A DNA stretch of 14,848 nucleotides. It comes from Opitutaceae bacterium (GTDB lineage Bacteria > Verrucomicrobiota > Verrucomicrobiia > Opitutales > Opitutaceae). Location: NCBI GenBank assembly GCA_025352845.1, contig JANXSC010000186.1, positions 1 through 14,848 on the forward strand, in the 5' to 3' direction. Within the stretch, counting starts at the first letter, position 1, and each line of letters starts with the position of its first letter. The translations under genes were made by a program, and so were the position numbers. Shown here piece after piece: positions 6,681-14,183 of this stretch. The notes under the pieces are model-generated. The model was not told the origin of the DNA. It saw nothing but the letters and a program-made list of their open reading frames with translations, and searched no databases.

Positions 6681-7187
6681 ATGACTGCCCTCGCCCGATG
6701 GCGCCGCCCCCGCGCGTTTACCATCGTCGCGCTGATGATCGTGGTCACGATCATCGCTCTCCTGGTCGCCATGGTCATGCCGGCGGTCCAGCGCGTGCTC
6801 CAGCGCGTGCGCGGCAACACTCTCATCAGCGACCTGCGCGTCTTTTCCTCCAGCCTGCTGCAATACGCCCACGGCAACGGCGACTATCCCCCCACGTCCT
6901 CCGCCGCCGGCGTCTTCCCGCCCGAGATGGCCGGCATCCTCGCGCCCGACCAGTGGACGCGCTCCGCGCCCATCGGCGGCAACTATGAATTTCTGCGGGA
7001 CACCACCATCGGCGGCGTATCCTACCGCGCCCTGATTCGCATCAGCGCCGCGGCCGGCACCGCGATCGCGTTTACCTCGCCGCAACTCCTCTCGCTCGAT
7101 GCGCGCTTCGACGACGGCAGCCTCACCGCCGGCCAGCTCTTCACCAACGGCGCCGCCCTCACCACCTACTACGTCGTCGAAAAATGA
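6681..7187 (+). CDS. Pseudopilin-like protein with non-canonical type IV cleavage motif
   Basis: From the ATG at 6681 the protein has 168 residues: a short basic leader (MTALARWRRPRA) followed by FTIVALMIVVTIIALLVAMV, the typical N-terminal helix of type II secretion and type IV pilin proteins. In the usual motif a Gly precedes the cleaved bond and Glu is the fifth mature residue. Here both are Ala (Ala12 and Ala17). The remainder has a pilin-like pattern: an amphipathic helix continuation (QRVLQRVRGNTLISDLRVFS), then a Gly/Pro-rich globular part with YPPTSSAAGVFPPEM and YEFL. This resembles the many Verrucomicrobia proteins annotated as prepilin-type N-terminal cleavage/methylation domain proteins. 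An AAAGG about 7 bases before the ATG supports the start. It overlaps the next gene by 4 bp. It could be a minor pseudopilin or simply a signal-anchored envelope protein. Confidence 0.85.
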   Translation: MTALARWRRPRAFTIVALMIVVTIIALLVAMVMPAVQRVLQRVRGNTLISDLRVFSSSLLQYAHGNGDYPPTSSAAGVFPPEMAGILAPDQWTRSAPIGGNYEFLRDTTIGGVSYRALIRISAAAGTAIAFTSPQLLSLDARFDDGSLTAGQLFTNGAALTTYYVVEK

Positions 7188-7954
7188 ACCGCGCGCTCCC
7201 CATCCGCCTCGCCGCGGAGAACGTCACCGCCGACGCGCTCGCCCTCGCCCCGCGGGAAGGCCGCCGCCAAGCGGTGGACCTCGACCACGCCGCGCTCCGC
7301 ACGTGGCTGAAAAACTTCTCCGCGCTGCCCGCCCTCGAAGCCGAGGACATCGGCGCGCAATTGCATCTCACCCAGGGTGCGCACCAGCTCGCCGTGCGCT
7401 GGATGGGCGGCCGCCTCGGTTCGGAAAAATCCGGCACCTTCGTCGCCGCCACGCCCGATGAAATCCTGACCGATCTTCTCGCGCCCGCCCGCGCCCACGA
7501 AAATCCGATCGCGATCGAGGCCGCCCGCCCGCGCGACGTGCCCGGCCCCGCTCATGACGGATCTGTCGCGGCCCCGGCTCCGCGCGCCGGCACCAAGCTC
7601 GCGATCCTCGCCGCCCTGCTCGCCATTCTCGCCGCGGTGGGCTGGTGGAATTTTCGCCCCGCCACCCCGGAAGGCGTGACTTGGATTGAGTCCGTCACCG
7701 AGCGCGACGCGATCCTCGGCCGCACCGCCGGCCGCTACGCCAGCGACCACGAGCGCTTGACGCTCGACGCCAAGGCGCTGCTCACCGCCACCAACGAAAA
7801 GGACGCCCCGATCCTGAGCATCAGCGTGCGCGTCGGCCGCCGCGGCTCCACGACCGTTTTCGTCACCGCCGCCGGCGTCGTGATCGAACTCTCCGCCAGC
7901 GGTAACCTCCGCATCGCCGCCACTGAATACCGCCGCCTAGACGCGGGCAGTTGA
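7184..7954 (+). CDS. Single-pass membrane protein of unknown function
   Basis: The 256-residue protein begins in the ATGA overlap with the pseudopilin-like gene, so the two are translated together. Residues 1-105 form a probably cytoplasmic domain (AENVTADALALAPREGRRQA, later LHLTQGAHQLAVRWMGGRLG). A Pro/Ala/Arg-rich linker leads to one membrane helix at about 137-156 (KLAILAALLAILAAVGWW). Residues 160-256 form an outside domain ending in beta-rich sequence (ILSISVRVGRRG, TVFVTAAGVVIELS). I do not recognise a family. The arrangement, a cytoplasmic part then one helix then a periplasmic part beside a pseudopilin, is loosely like assembly-platform proteins such as GspL or PilN, but no sequence motif supports that. 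The stop codon lies in the first of two copies of an 11-bp repeat. Confidence 0.8.
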   Translation: MNRALPIRLAAENVTADALALAPREGRRQAVDLDHAALRTWLKNFSALPALEAEDIGAQLHLTQGAHQLAVRWMGGRLGSEKSGTFVAATPDEILTDLLAPARAHENPIAIEAARPRDVPGPAHDGSVAAPAPRAGTKLAILAALLAILAAVGWWNFRPATPEGVTWIESVTERDAILGRTAGRYASDHERLTLDAKALLTATNEKDAPILSISVRVGRRGSTTVFVTAAGVVIELSASGNLRIAATEYRRLDAGS

Positions 7955-7986
7955 GTCGGGCGAAGTAATCGCACTCGGGCAGTTGA
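7944..7986. repeat. 11-bp direct repeat at the end of the 7184-7954 gene
   Basis: CGGGCAGTTGA occurs at 7944-7954, where its last three bases are the stop codon, and again at 7976-7986, with a 32-bp period. A run of six T follows the second copy (7987-7992). No strong stem precedes the T-run: GCGA/TCGC with a 5-base loop is the best nearby. Confidence 0.7.
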
Positions 7987-8199
7987 TTTTTTGGCCACGC
8001 ATCGCACGCCAATGCACGTGGTAGCGCGGCCCGCGAAACCAAATTTCCCCGCACCGCGCCTGACTCACCGGCACTCCGGTCGAGTGACACTCTGCAATCC
8101 GTGGAGTGTTCATGACGCAACGTGAGCCCGCCGAGCGGTGCTTTCTCCCCGCATTCCGGGCCGCCGTGCGTGGTGTTCTTTCCCTTTCGCCTGACCAAC
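7955..8199 (+). promoter_or_regulatory. 245-bp leader of the TonB receptor gene with inverted-repeat cluster
   Basis: This is the longest gap in the window. It holds a stem CCACG (7995-7999) with CGTGG (8017-8021) and an alternating series CACTC (8072-8076), GAGTG (8082-8086), CACTC (8088-8092), GAGTG (8104-8108). The last pair extends to ACACTC/GAGTGT at 8087-8092 and 8104-8109. Such repeats could be operators for a repressor or stems in the mRNA leader. No Fur-like AT-rich box and no clear -35/-10 pair is visible. The bases just before the ATG are pyrimidine-rich and lack a Shine-Dalgarno sequence. Confidence 0.45.
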
Positions 8200-10614
8200 A
8201 TGAAAACAAAATCCCTCCGCGCTTCCCGCGCGTTTCTACCGGCGGCCCTCGCCGCCTTCGCGTTCGGCACCCTGCCGTTCGCTTCCGCCCAGACCGCCGC
8301 TCCGGCCAAACCGAAGGACGAGACGGTGCTGCTCCCGCAGTTTACCATCACCGAAAAGCCCACGAATCCCTATCAGTCCCGCCAGGCGCTCTCCGCGTCG
8401 CGCGTGGCGATGGATATCCAGGACATCCCGCAGACGATCTCCGTCGTCTCGCGCGAGTTCATCGAGGACACGATGGCGCTGCGCATGCTCGACGCCGCGA
8501 AATACGTGACGCCCATCGTCGAGAACACGCTGCCCTACGGCGGCGACCGCTACACCATCCGCGGTTTCCAGGTCTCGGCAGAGTTTATCGACGGCACGAT
8601 GCTCTCCGGCGCCGACGGCTACAGCATGTCGCAATCGGTGAGCAACATTGAGCGCCTCGAAATCATCAAGGGCCCCAACGCCATTCTCGTCCCCGGCGGC
8701 AGCCCCGGCGGCGTGATGAACCCGATCACCAAGTCGCCTTTCGGCAAGAACGCCACCACGCTCACGCTCGGTCTCGCGCAATACGCCGGCAACAGCTTCG
8801 GTTTCGACACGAACCGCGTGCTCACCGCCGACGGCAAGATGGCCGCGCGCCTCGTCTATTCGATCTGGCGGACCGACTACTACATCAAGGGCCAATACCG
8901 CAACGGCTACGAACTCTCGCCCTCGTTCTCCTACCAGCTCTCGCCGCAAAGCAAACTGATTCTCAAGGCCGACTTCGTGCAGAACCGCGAGACCAACCTC
9001 GGCGGCCTCCCCCTCGACCCGAGCATCGGTAGCAACAGCTACGCCCAGATCGCCCGCGGCCTGCCGCGCGACTGGCAGTTCGGCAACGACACCGACACCC
9101 GCCACCGCTCCACCGAGCGCGTCAGCGCCGAGCTGCTCTCCACGCTCGCGAGCAACGTCACCTCGCGCCTCTACGTCATGGCCGACCACATCCGCCGCTA
9201 CGACATCGGCGGCACCAGCGGCGGCCTCACCAACGGCGGTGGCGGCAGCCGCAATCCCCTCACCGGCCTCTACGAACCGGGCATCAACTGGAACACCGCC
9301 GCCTACAACGCCGCGCCCGGTGTCACGCTCGTCGGCACGCCCGTCCCCGTCACCGATCCCTCGGTCTGGATCTACTCGCGCAACTACGGCAAGAACGACC
9401 TCGAATACACCGAGGCCCACGTGAAGAACGACTACGCCGCGGCGTTCGAGTCCTCCTTCTTCAAGTCCACCACGCTCGCCGGCTTCACCGCCAACACCTC
9501 GAAGGTCCGCTGGCGCACGCCCGCCGCCTTCAACCGCGGTGCCGTCCCCGCCAACAACCTCGGCGCGATCGCCTTCCCTCCCTACAACTTCCCGCCCATT
9601 TTGCCCGGCCTCTCGACCGCCGGCCTCGGCACCGACCGCACCGGCAAGCAGGACGATTTCCAAGTCTTCGCCTACGAGACCCTCGGCCTGTTGAATAACC
9701 GCATCCAACTCTCCGGCGGCGTCTCCCGTTTCTTCGGCACGCTCGCGCGCACCGACACCACGGGCACCGGGATCAATCCCGCGTTCCCCACGTCACCCGC
9801 GTTCAACCTCACGAGCAACGCGACCTCGTTCGGCATCGTCGCCAAACCGATTCCCGAAGTGTCGGTCTTCTTCAGCCGCAACACCACCGGCGGTTCGATG
9901 CCCGGCTCGCTCAACGCCGGCGTCACCGATCCCAACCTGAAGATCGCGCAGGGCGGCCAGAAGGAATACGGCGTGAAGACTTCGCTGCTCAACAACCGCC
10001 TCACCGCGTCCGCCGCCTACTTCGACATCGCGCAGAAAAACACTTCCGTCACCAACAGCGAATTCTTCCGCCTCCAGTCGCTCGGCCAGTTCGCCGAGGC
10101 CGCGCTGCTCCCGCAGGCGCTCTTCCTCGATCTCGTTTCCCAGGGCTGGGAATTCGAGGGCACCTACTCGCTCGACCGCAACCTCACGATCGTCGGCAAC
10201 TTCACCAAGGTGAAAATCCGCCAACCGATCACCGAGGTGAAGCTGCGGGGCGTGCCCGACAAATCCTACGCCGTCTATGCCGACTACCGTTTCACCGAGG
10301 GCGGCCTCAAGGGCTTCGGCGTCAACGTCGGCCTGGACTACAAAGGCGACGTCGCCGGCGAAAACGCCTCCGGCTTCACCACCACGCGCGCGCTCCCCGG
10401 GGCGAAGCCCTTCGTGCCCGTGCAGCCTTCCTTCCAAGTCGAGGGTCGCCTGCTCACCAACGTGGGTGTCGCCTACCGCGAGAAAAACTGGTCCGCCGCG
10501 CTGACGCTCCTGAATGCCTTCAACAAGGAATACATTCAGGCCGCCGGCAGCCGCGGTGCCGTCACCGTCGGCACGCCCCGCAACTGGTCGGGCACGGTCA
10601 CGTATAAATTCTGA
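8200..10614 (+). CDS. TonB-dependent outer-membrane receptor (FhuE/FecA-like)
   Basis: I start at the ATG at 8200 because it gives a clean signal peptide (MKTKSLRASRAFLPAALAAF and on to a cut near Ala30/Gln31); an ATG at 8122 would bury it. The product has 804 residues. A TonB-box-like strand VLLPQFTITEK lies near residues 43-53. The plug domain spans about 62-180: DIPQTISVVSREFIEDTMAL, then YTIRGFQVSAEFIDG, then SVSNIERLEIIKGPNAIL and a GGSPGGVMNPITK loop. These motifs are typical of siderophore-type receptors. The remaining roughly 620 residues form the 22-strand beta barrel and end in SGTVTYKF, with the terminal Phe needed for barrel insertion. No N-terminal STN signalling domain is present, so it should not act as a sigma/anti-sigma transducer. 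The ligand could be a ferric siderophore, another metal chelate or a sugar; nearby genes do not decide. A strong terminator follows, so it seems to be transcribed alone. Confidence 0.95.
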   Translation: MKTKSLRASRAFLPAALAAFAFGTLPFASAQTAAPAKPKDETVLLPQFTITEKPTNPYQSRQALSASRVAMDIQDIPQTISVVSREFIEDTMALRMLDAAKYVTPIVENTLPYGGDRYTIRGFQVSAEFIDGTMLSGADGYSMSQSVSNIERLEIIKGPNAILVPGGSPGGVMNPITKSPFGKNATTLTLGLAQYAGNSFGFDTNRVLTADGKMAARLVYSIWRTDYYIKGQYRNGYELSPSFSYQLSPQSKLILKADFVQNRETNLGGLPLDPSIGSNSYAQIARGLPRDWQFGNDTDTRHRSTERVSAELLSTLASNVTSRLYVMADHIRRYDIGGTSGGLTNGGGGSRNPLTGLYEPGINWNTAAYNAAPGVTLVGTPVPVTDPSVWIYSRNYGKNDLEYTEAHVKNDYAAAFESSFFKSTTLAGFTANTSKVRWRTPAAFNRGAVPANNLGAIAFPPYNFPPILPGLSTAGLGTDRTGKQDDFQVFAYETLGLLNNRIQLSGGVSRFFGTLARTDTTGTGINPAFPTSPAFNLTSNATSFGIVAKPIPEVSVFFSRNTTGGSMPGSLNAGVTDPNLKIAQGGQKEYGVKTSLLNNRLTASAAYFDIAQKNTSVTNSEFFRLQSLGQFAEAALLPQALFLDLVSQGWEFEGTYSLDRNLTIVGNFTKVKIRQPITEVKLRGVPDKSYAVYADYRFTEGGLKGFGVNVGLDYKGDVAGENASGFTTTRALPGAKPFVPVQPSFQVEGRLLTNVGVAYREKNWSAALTLLNAFNKEYIQAAGSRGAVTVGTPRNWSGTVTYKF

Positions 10615-10662
10615 GTTTAGAATCTGCGTGGCCTGAAGGCACGCCGCGCTGTGCATTCTCAG

Positions 10663-10690
10663 GGCGGAGGATTTTCCCTCCGCCTTTTTT
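10663..10690 (+). terminator. Intrinsic (rho-independent) terminator
   Basis: GGCGGAGG (10663-10670) and CCTCCGCC (10677-10684) form a perfect 8-bp GC-rich stem with a six-base loop ATTTTC, followed directly by TTTTTT (10685-10690). It lies 48 bp after the TonB receptor stop codon and ends that transcript before the hydrolase gene. Confidence 0.95.
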
Positions 10691-10757
10691 GTGCCCGCTT
10701 GCCCAATGCACGGCTTCGCCGCACCGTCGTCCGCACCGCCGCTTTCCCAACCCCGCG

Positions 10758-11993
10758 ATGAAATTCCTCCTGCCCTTCCTGCTCGCCCTCACGTTGCTCC
10801 GCGCCGCGCCGCTCACGCCCGCGCGCATCGCCGAACAGCGCGCGCAAATCCTCGCGAATTTTTTCGTGCCCACTCCGCTGCCGGCGCTCGACGCAAAAAC
10901 GCACCGGCGCTTCGCTCCGGCCGCCGGCGTCGCCGCCGAAGCCATCACCTACACCACGCAGCTCGGCTCCCGCGTGCCGGGGATTCTCTATCTGCCCGAC
11001 CCGTTGCCTAAGGGCGGAAAAGTCCCGGCCTTCGTCGTCGTGAACGGCCACGGCGGCGACAAATATTCCTGGTATGCCTGGTTCACCGGCATCGCGTTTG
11101 CCCGCGCCGGCATGGCCGTGCTCACTTACGATCAGGCCGGCGAGGGCGAGCGCAGCGCAACGCGTCAATCCGGCACGCGCGATCATGACAAATTGAAGGG
11201 CGACGAAATCCTCGCGCGCCGCCTCGCCGGCCTGATGATCACCGACGTGCGGCAGGCCGTGTCGCTCCTCGCGGCGCGTCCGGAGATCGACGCCACGCGC
11301 ATCGGCGCCGGCGGCTACTCGCTGGGATCGTTCGTGCTCGCGCTCGCCGGGTCCGTCGAGCCGCGGCTGCGCGCCTGCGTGCTCGTGGGCGGCGGCAACC
11401 TGAGCGGCGCCGGCGATCACTGGGATCGGTCGAGCAAGGCGATGTGCCAGGCTCTGCCCTGGCGCTCGCTCGATTTCCTCGGCGATCGCGGCGCGATGAT
11501 TTACGCGCTCCACGCCGCGCGCGGACCGACACTCATCTGGAATGGTCGCGCCGACACCGTCGTCGACATGCCAACAACGCTGGAGCCGTTTTTTGAAAAT
11601 CTCCGGGCTCGCGCCGTCGCGCTGCGCGGCACCGCGGCGGACGTTTTTGAATTCGGTTTCACGCCCGCCACCAGCCACCGTCCCTACTGGCTCATGCAGC
11701 CGGCCGTGCTCTGGCTGGAGCACCAACTCGATTTTCCCCACTGGAACGAGTCCTCGATCCGCGCGCAGCCGACGACGCACATCCTCACTTGGTCGCAGCA
11801 GACCGGCGTGCCCCTGGACAAACTCTACGCCACCGAGGAACGCGAGGGCGGCACGCTCGCGCCGGGCACCGGCGTGCCGGGGTTCGCGCGCGAAACGCTG
11901 AGCGTGTTCTCACCCGCCGAGTGGGAGAAAAACAAATCCACGCTCACCTTCGCCGCGTGGAGCGAGCGGGCGCGGGCCGCGGGAGCGAAATAG
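10758..11993 (+). CDS. Secreted alpha/beta hydrolase (acetyl-xylan-esterase/dienelactone-hydrolase-like)
   Basis: The ATG at 10758 begins a signal peptide (MKFLLPFLLALTLLRAAP) and gives 411 residues; the frame remains open upstream without a better start. The alpha/beta hydrolase fold is clear: VPGILYLPDPL strand, oxyanion motif VVVNGHGGDK (94-102), YDQAGEGE, and the nucleophile elbow GGYSLGSF with Ser188. The acid is probably Asp266 (WNGRADTVVD, after the PTLIWNG strand) and the base His307 in PATSHRPYW. This layout resembles acetyl xylan esterase and related carbohydrate or cephalosporin esterases. The true substrate is unknown. With a signal peptide it acts in the periplasm or outside. The upstream terminator separates it from the TonB receptor gene, so any functional link is by proximity only. 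There is no Shine-Dalgarno sequence; the leader is C-rich. Confidence 0.9.
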   Translation: MKFLLPFLLALTLLRAAPLTPARIAEQRAQILANFFVPTPLPALDAKTHRRFAPAAGVAAEAITYTTQLGSRVPGILYLPDPLPKGGKVPAFVVVNGHGGDKYSWYAWFTGIAFARAGMAVLTYDQAGEGERSATRQSGTRDHDKLKGDEILARRLAGLMITDVRQAVSLLAARPEIDATRIGAGGYSLGSFVLALAGSVEPRLRACVLVGGGNLSGAGDHWDRSSKAMCQALPWRSLDFLGDRGAMIYALHAARGPTLIWNGRADTVVDMPTTLEPFFENLRARAVALRGTAADVFEFGFTPATSHRPYWLMQPAVLWLEHQLDFPHWNESSIRAQPTTHILTWSQQTGVPLDKLYATEEREGGTLAPGTGVPGFARETLSVFSPAEWEKNKSTLTFAAWSERARAAGAK

Positions 11994-12070
11994 CCGGGCG
12001 CGCCGCGGCCGGCCAACGCGCGCACCGAATTGTTTTCCGTTTTCCGCGTTTCCCGTTTCTCACTCTCCGC

Positions 12071-12820
12071 ATGATTGAAGCCCGGGGCCTGACCAAGACG
12101 TTTCGCGACAAAAAGCGCGGCGAGATCCGCGCGGCCGACAGCGTCTCCTTCCGCGTCGCACCCGGCCAAATCTACGGGCTGCTCGGCGCCAACGGTGCGG
12201 GCAAGACCACCACGCTGCGCCTCCTCGCCACGCTGCTGCAGCCGACAAGCGGCGGCGCGACCGTCGCGGGCTTCGATGTCGTGCGCGACGCGCAGCAAGT
12301 GCGCGCGCACGTCGGTTTTCTCGCCGCCAGCACCGCCCTCTACGGCCGGCTCACCGCGCGCGAGACGCTCGCCTATTTCGGCAAACTCCACGGGCTCGCC
12401 GCCGCCGACATCGCCACGCGCACCCAGCGTCTCGCCGACGAGCTCGACATGCACGAATTTCTCGACCGCCGCTGCGAGAAATTTTCCACCGGCATGAAAC
12501 AGAAAACCTCGATCGCGCGCACGCTGATCCACGATCCGGCGGTAATGATCTTCGACGAGCCCACGCTCGGCCTCGATATCATGGCGGCGCGCACGATCGT
12601 GAAATTCGTCCGCGAGTGCAGCGCGCGCGGCAAAACCGTCATCTACTCTACCCACATCATGAGCGAGGTGGAAAAAATCTGCGACACGATCGGCATCATC
12701 CACGACGGCCGACTCCTCGCCGAGGGCACGCTCGCCGCGCTCCGCACTCGCTACGCCGAGCACGACCTTGAGGAAATCTTCGTCCGCGCCGTCGGCGCTC
12801 CTCCGCTGCTTGCGTCATGA
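12071..12820 (+). CDS. natA: ABC transporter ATP-binding protein, NatA-like
   Basis: The ATG at 12071 gives 249 residues, the usual size for a stand-alone ABC ATPase. Walker A is GANGAGKT (39-46), the signature is STGMKQKTSIAR (139-150), Walker B is AVMIFDEP (157-164), the D-loop is LGLD and the switch His is His195 in STHIMSE. The Q-loop position reads VGFLAASTALY, lacking the usual Gln. NatA-type proteins also deviate here, and the TALYGRLTARETLAYFGKLHG segment is very NatA-like. It overlaps the permease gene by 4 bp, so the two make one exporter. The original NatAB of Bacillus exports Na+; other close relatives may move different substrates, so the symbol marks family rather than proven function. 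Confidence 0.93.
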   Translation: MIEARGLTKTFRDKKRGEIRAADSVSFRVAPGQIYGLLGANGAGKTTTLRLLATLLQPTSGGATVAGFDVVRDAQQVRAHVGFLAASTALYGRLTARETLAYFGKLHGLAAADIATRTQRLADELDMHEFLDRRCEKFSTGMKQKTSIARTLIHDPAVMIFDEPTLGLDIMAARTIVKFVRECSARGKTVIYSTHIMSEVEKICDTIGIIHDGRLLAEGTLAALRTRYAEHDLEEIFVRAVGAPPLLAS

Positions 12821-14055
12821 ACTGGACCCACATTTTCACCGTCTACGGCAAGGAGCTGCGCGACATGCTGCGCGACCGCCGCACCCTGATCTCGATGGTC
12901 GTGATCCCGACAATCGCGATGCCGGGGTTGCTCGCGCTGGTCGTGGCGGTCTCGTTCATGGTCGAACGTGAAGTCGCCGCCACACCGCCCTTAGTCATGA
13001 TTTTGGGTGGCGATGACTCGCCCGCCACCCGCGCCGGGCTCGCGAAAAATCCCAACCTCACCATTGCGCCGCCGCAGGAAAATTGGCGGCAGCACATCAC
13101 CGACAAAAAATTGCGCGCCGTGGTGGAACTGCCACCCGGACTAGATGCCACCCTCGCAGCCGGGGGGACGGCCACCGTCAACATCTACCACTATGAGGGT
13201 GAAGTGCGGTCCAGCCGCGCCGTGGCGGAAGTGCGGAAATTTTTCGACACCAAGACGGGTGCGATCGTCACGGCGCGGCTCGCCGAACGCGGCCTCACAC
13301 CCGCCGCCATCAAACCGATCGAGCTAAAACCGCAGAATGTGGCCCCGCCCGAAAAAGTGGGCGGCAATCTGATCGGCGGCATCATCCCGTATTTTTTTCT
13401 CATCCTCGCCTTCACCGGTGCGATGTATCCCGCGATGGATCTCACCGCCGGCGAAAAGGAACGCGGCACGATGGAGACTCTGCTCTGCAGCCCCGTCGGC
13501 CGCGTGGACATCGTGCTCGGAAAATTCCTGATGATCCTGACCGCCTCGCTCGGCACTGTCGCGTGTTCGCTGCTTTCGATGACGGTAACGTTCTCCATTG
13601 GCGGATCGATTCTGGCGCGAAGCATTGGCGGCGGCGATGCCGCGACCGCCACCCGCGCCGCGAGCAAGATTGCGTCGATGACCACGCTCGATCCCGTCGG
13701 TTTGCTGGCCGTCGTCGGCATGGTGCTGCCCATGGTGGTGCTGTTTGCCGCAGCGTTGTTCACGATTTCTCTTTTCGCGAAGAGCTTCAAGGAAGCACAG
13801 AGCTACGTTTCTCCTCTCATTGTTGTGATTCTCATGCCCGCTATGGTCGGATTGCTCCCCGGCGTGGAGCTGAACTGGAAACTCGCGCTCGTGCCGATTC
13901 TCAATGTGTCGCTCGCGAGCAAGGAACTCGTCTCCGGCGTGTGGCACTGGGACCTGCTCGGACTCATCTTCGCCTCGACCTCCCTCTACGCCGCGATCGC
14001 GCTGGGACTCGCGGTGCGGATGTTCAATCGCGAGAGCGTGATCTTTCGGACGTAA
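12817..14055 (+). CDS. natB: ABC-2 type permease, NatB-like
   Basis: This 412-residue inner-membrane protein has the NatB layout. After the cytoplasmic start (GKELRDMLRDRRTLISMVVI) a first helix lies at about 24-49. An outside domain of about 130 residues follows (50-183). Then come helices at about 184-207, 233-260, 293-321, 329-348 and 380-402, with one more weak segment near 356-372. The conserved coupling segment between helices 2 and 3, MDLTAGEKERGTMETLLCSP, is intact. It is the membrane partner of the upstream ATPase (ATGA overlap). Codon choice in the middle is somewhat less GC-rich than in neighbours, as expected for hydrophobic codons. Confidence 0.93.
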   Translation: MNWTHIFTVYGKELRDMLRDRRTLISMVVIPTIAMPGLLALVVAVSFMVEREVAATPPLVMILGGDDSPATRAGLAKNPNLTIAPPQENWRQHITDKKLRAVVELPPGLDATLAAGGTATVNIYHYEGEVRSSRAVAEVRKFFDTKTGAIVTARLAERGLTPAAIKPIELKPQNVAPPEKVGGNLIGGIIPYFFLILAFTGAMYPAMDLTAGEKERGTMETLLCSPVGRVDIVLGKFLMILTASLGTVACSLLSMTVTFSIGGSILARSIGGGDAATATRAASKIASMTTLDPVGLLAVVGMVLPMVVLFAAALFTISLFAKSFKEAQSYVSPLIVVILMPAMVGLLPGVELNWKLALVPILNVSLASKELVSGVWHWDLLGLIFASTSLYAAIALGLAVRMFNRESVIFRT

Positions 14056-14183
14056 AAACTTTGCCGAAGTCGGGTTTTGGACGGGAGCGGGGGTAAACCG
14101 CGGGTAAAATCCCCGCCGCCCTCTAGTAATTCGCGGACGAACCGATTAAGGTGACATCCAGAGCAAGTCTCTTCCCACCCGCC
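14056..14183 (+). promoter_or_regulatory. Intergenic region with paired GGGTAAA repeats
   Basis: Between the ABC permease and the coiled-coil gene, GGGTAAA appears at 14091-14097 and again at 14102-14108, 11 bp apart, on the same face of the helix. GCGGGG (14087-14092) can pair with CCCCGC (14111-14116), or GCGGG (14100-14104) with CCCGC (14112-14116). No T-run follows, so this is not a convincing intrinsic terminator. It may contain the promoter of the next gene, but no clear -35/-10 pair is seen. Confidence 0.35.

Noticed and set aside
7995..8021. CCACG/CGTGG stem next to a T-run as a terminator of the 7184-7954 gene
   Set aside because: The T-run (7987-7992) lies before the stem, not after it, on the transcribed strand.
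8060..8190. Possible cobalamin-type riboswitch before the TonB receptor (GACGCAAC, GTGAGCCCG pieces)
   Set aside because: Short pieces recall the CCCGCAAC and GTGAGCCCG parts, but the order and the other conserved boxes, including the GCCACTG B12 box, are not found. Kept only as an inverted-repeat region.
8236..9708. Minus-strand 490-codon frame inside the TonB receptor gene
   Set aside because: The composition (Gly/Val/Glu/Ala/Arg repeats) is typical of an antisense shadow, and the plus strand carries full receptor motifs.
10659..11780. Minus-strand 373-codon frame opposite the hydrolase gene
   Set aside because: It is antisense to a gene with an intact catalytic triad and would also cross the intrinsic terminator; no domain is visible.
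12001..12070. T-rich run (GTTTTCCGTTTTCC) before the ABC ATPase gene as a terminator
   Set aside because: The preceding GC-rich block gives no clear stem next to the T-rich part, and the tract is interrupted by C and G.
11825..12763. Minus-strand 312-codon frame opposite the ABC ATPase gene
   Set aside because: It is antisense to all ABC motifs and spans the gene boundary; treated as a shadow.
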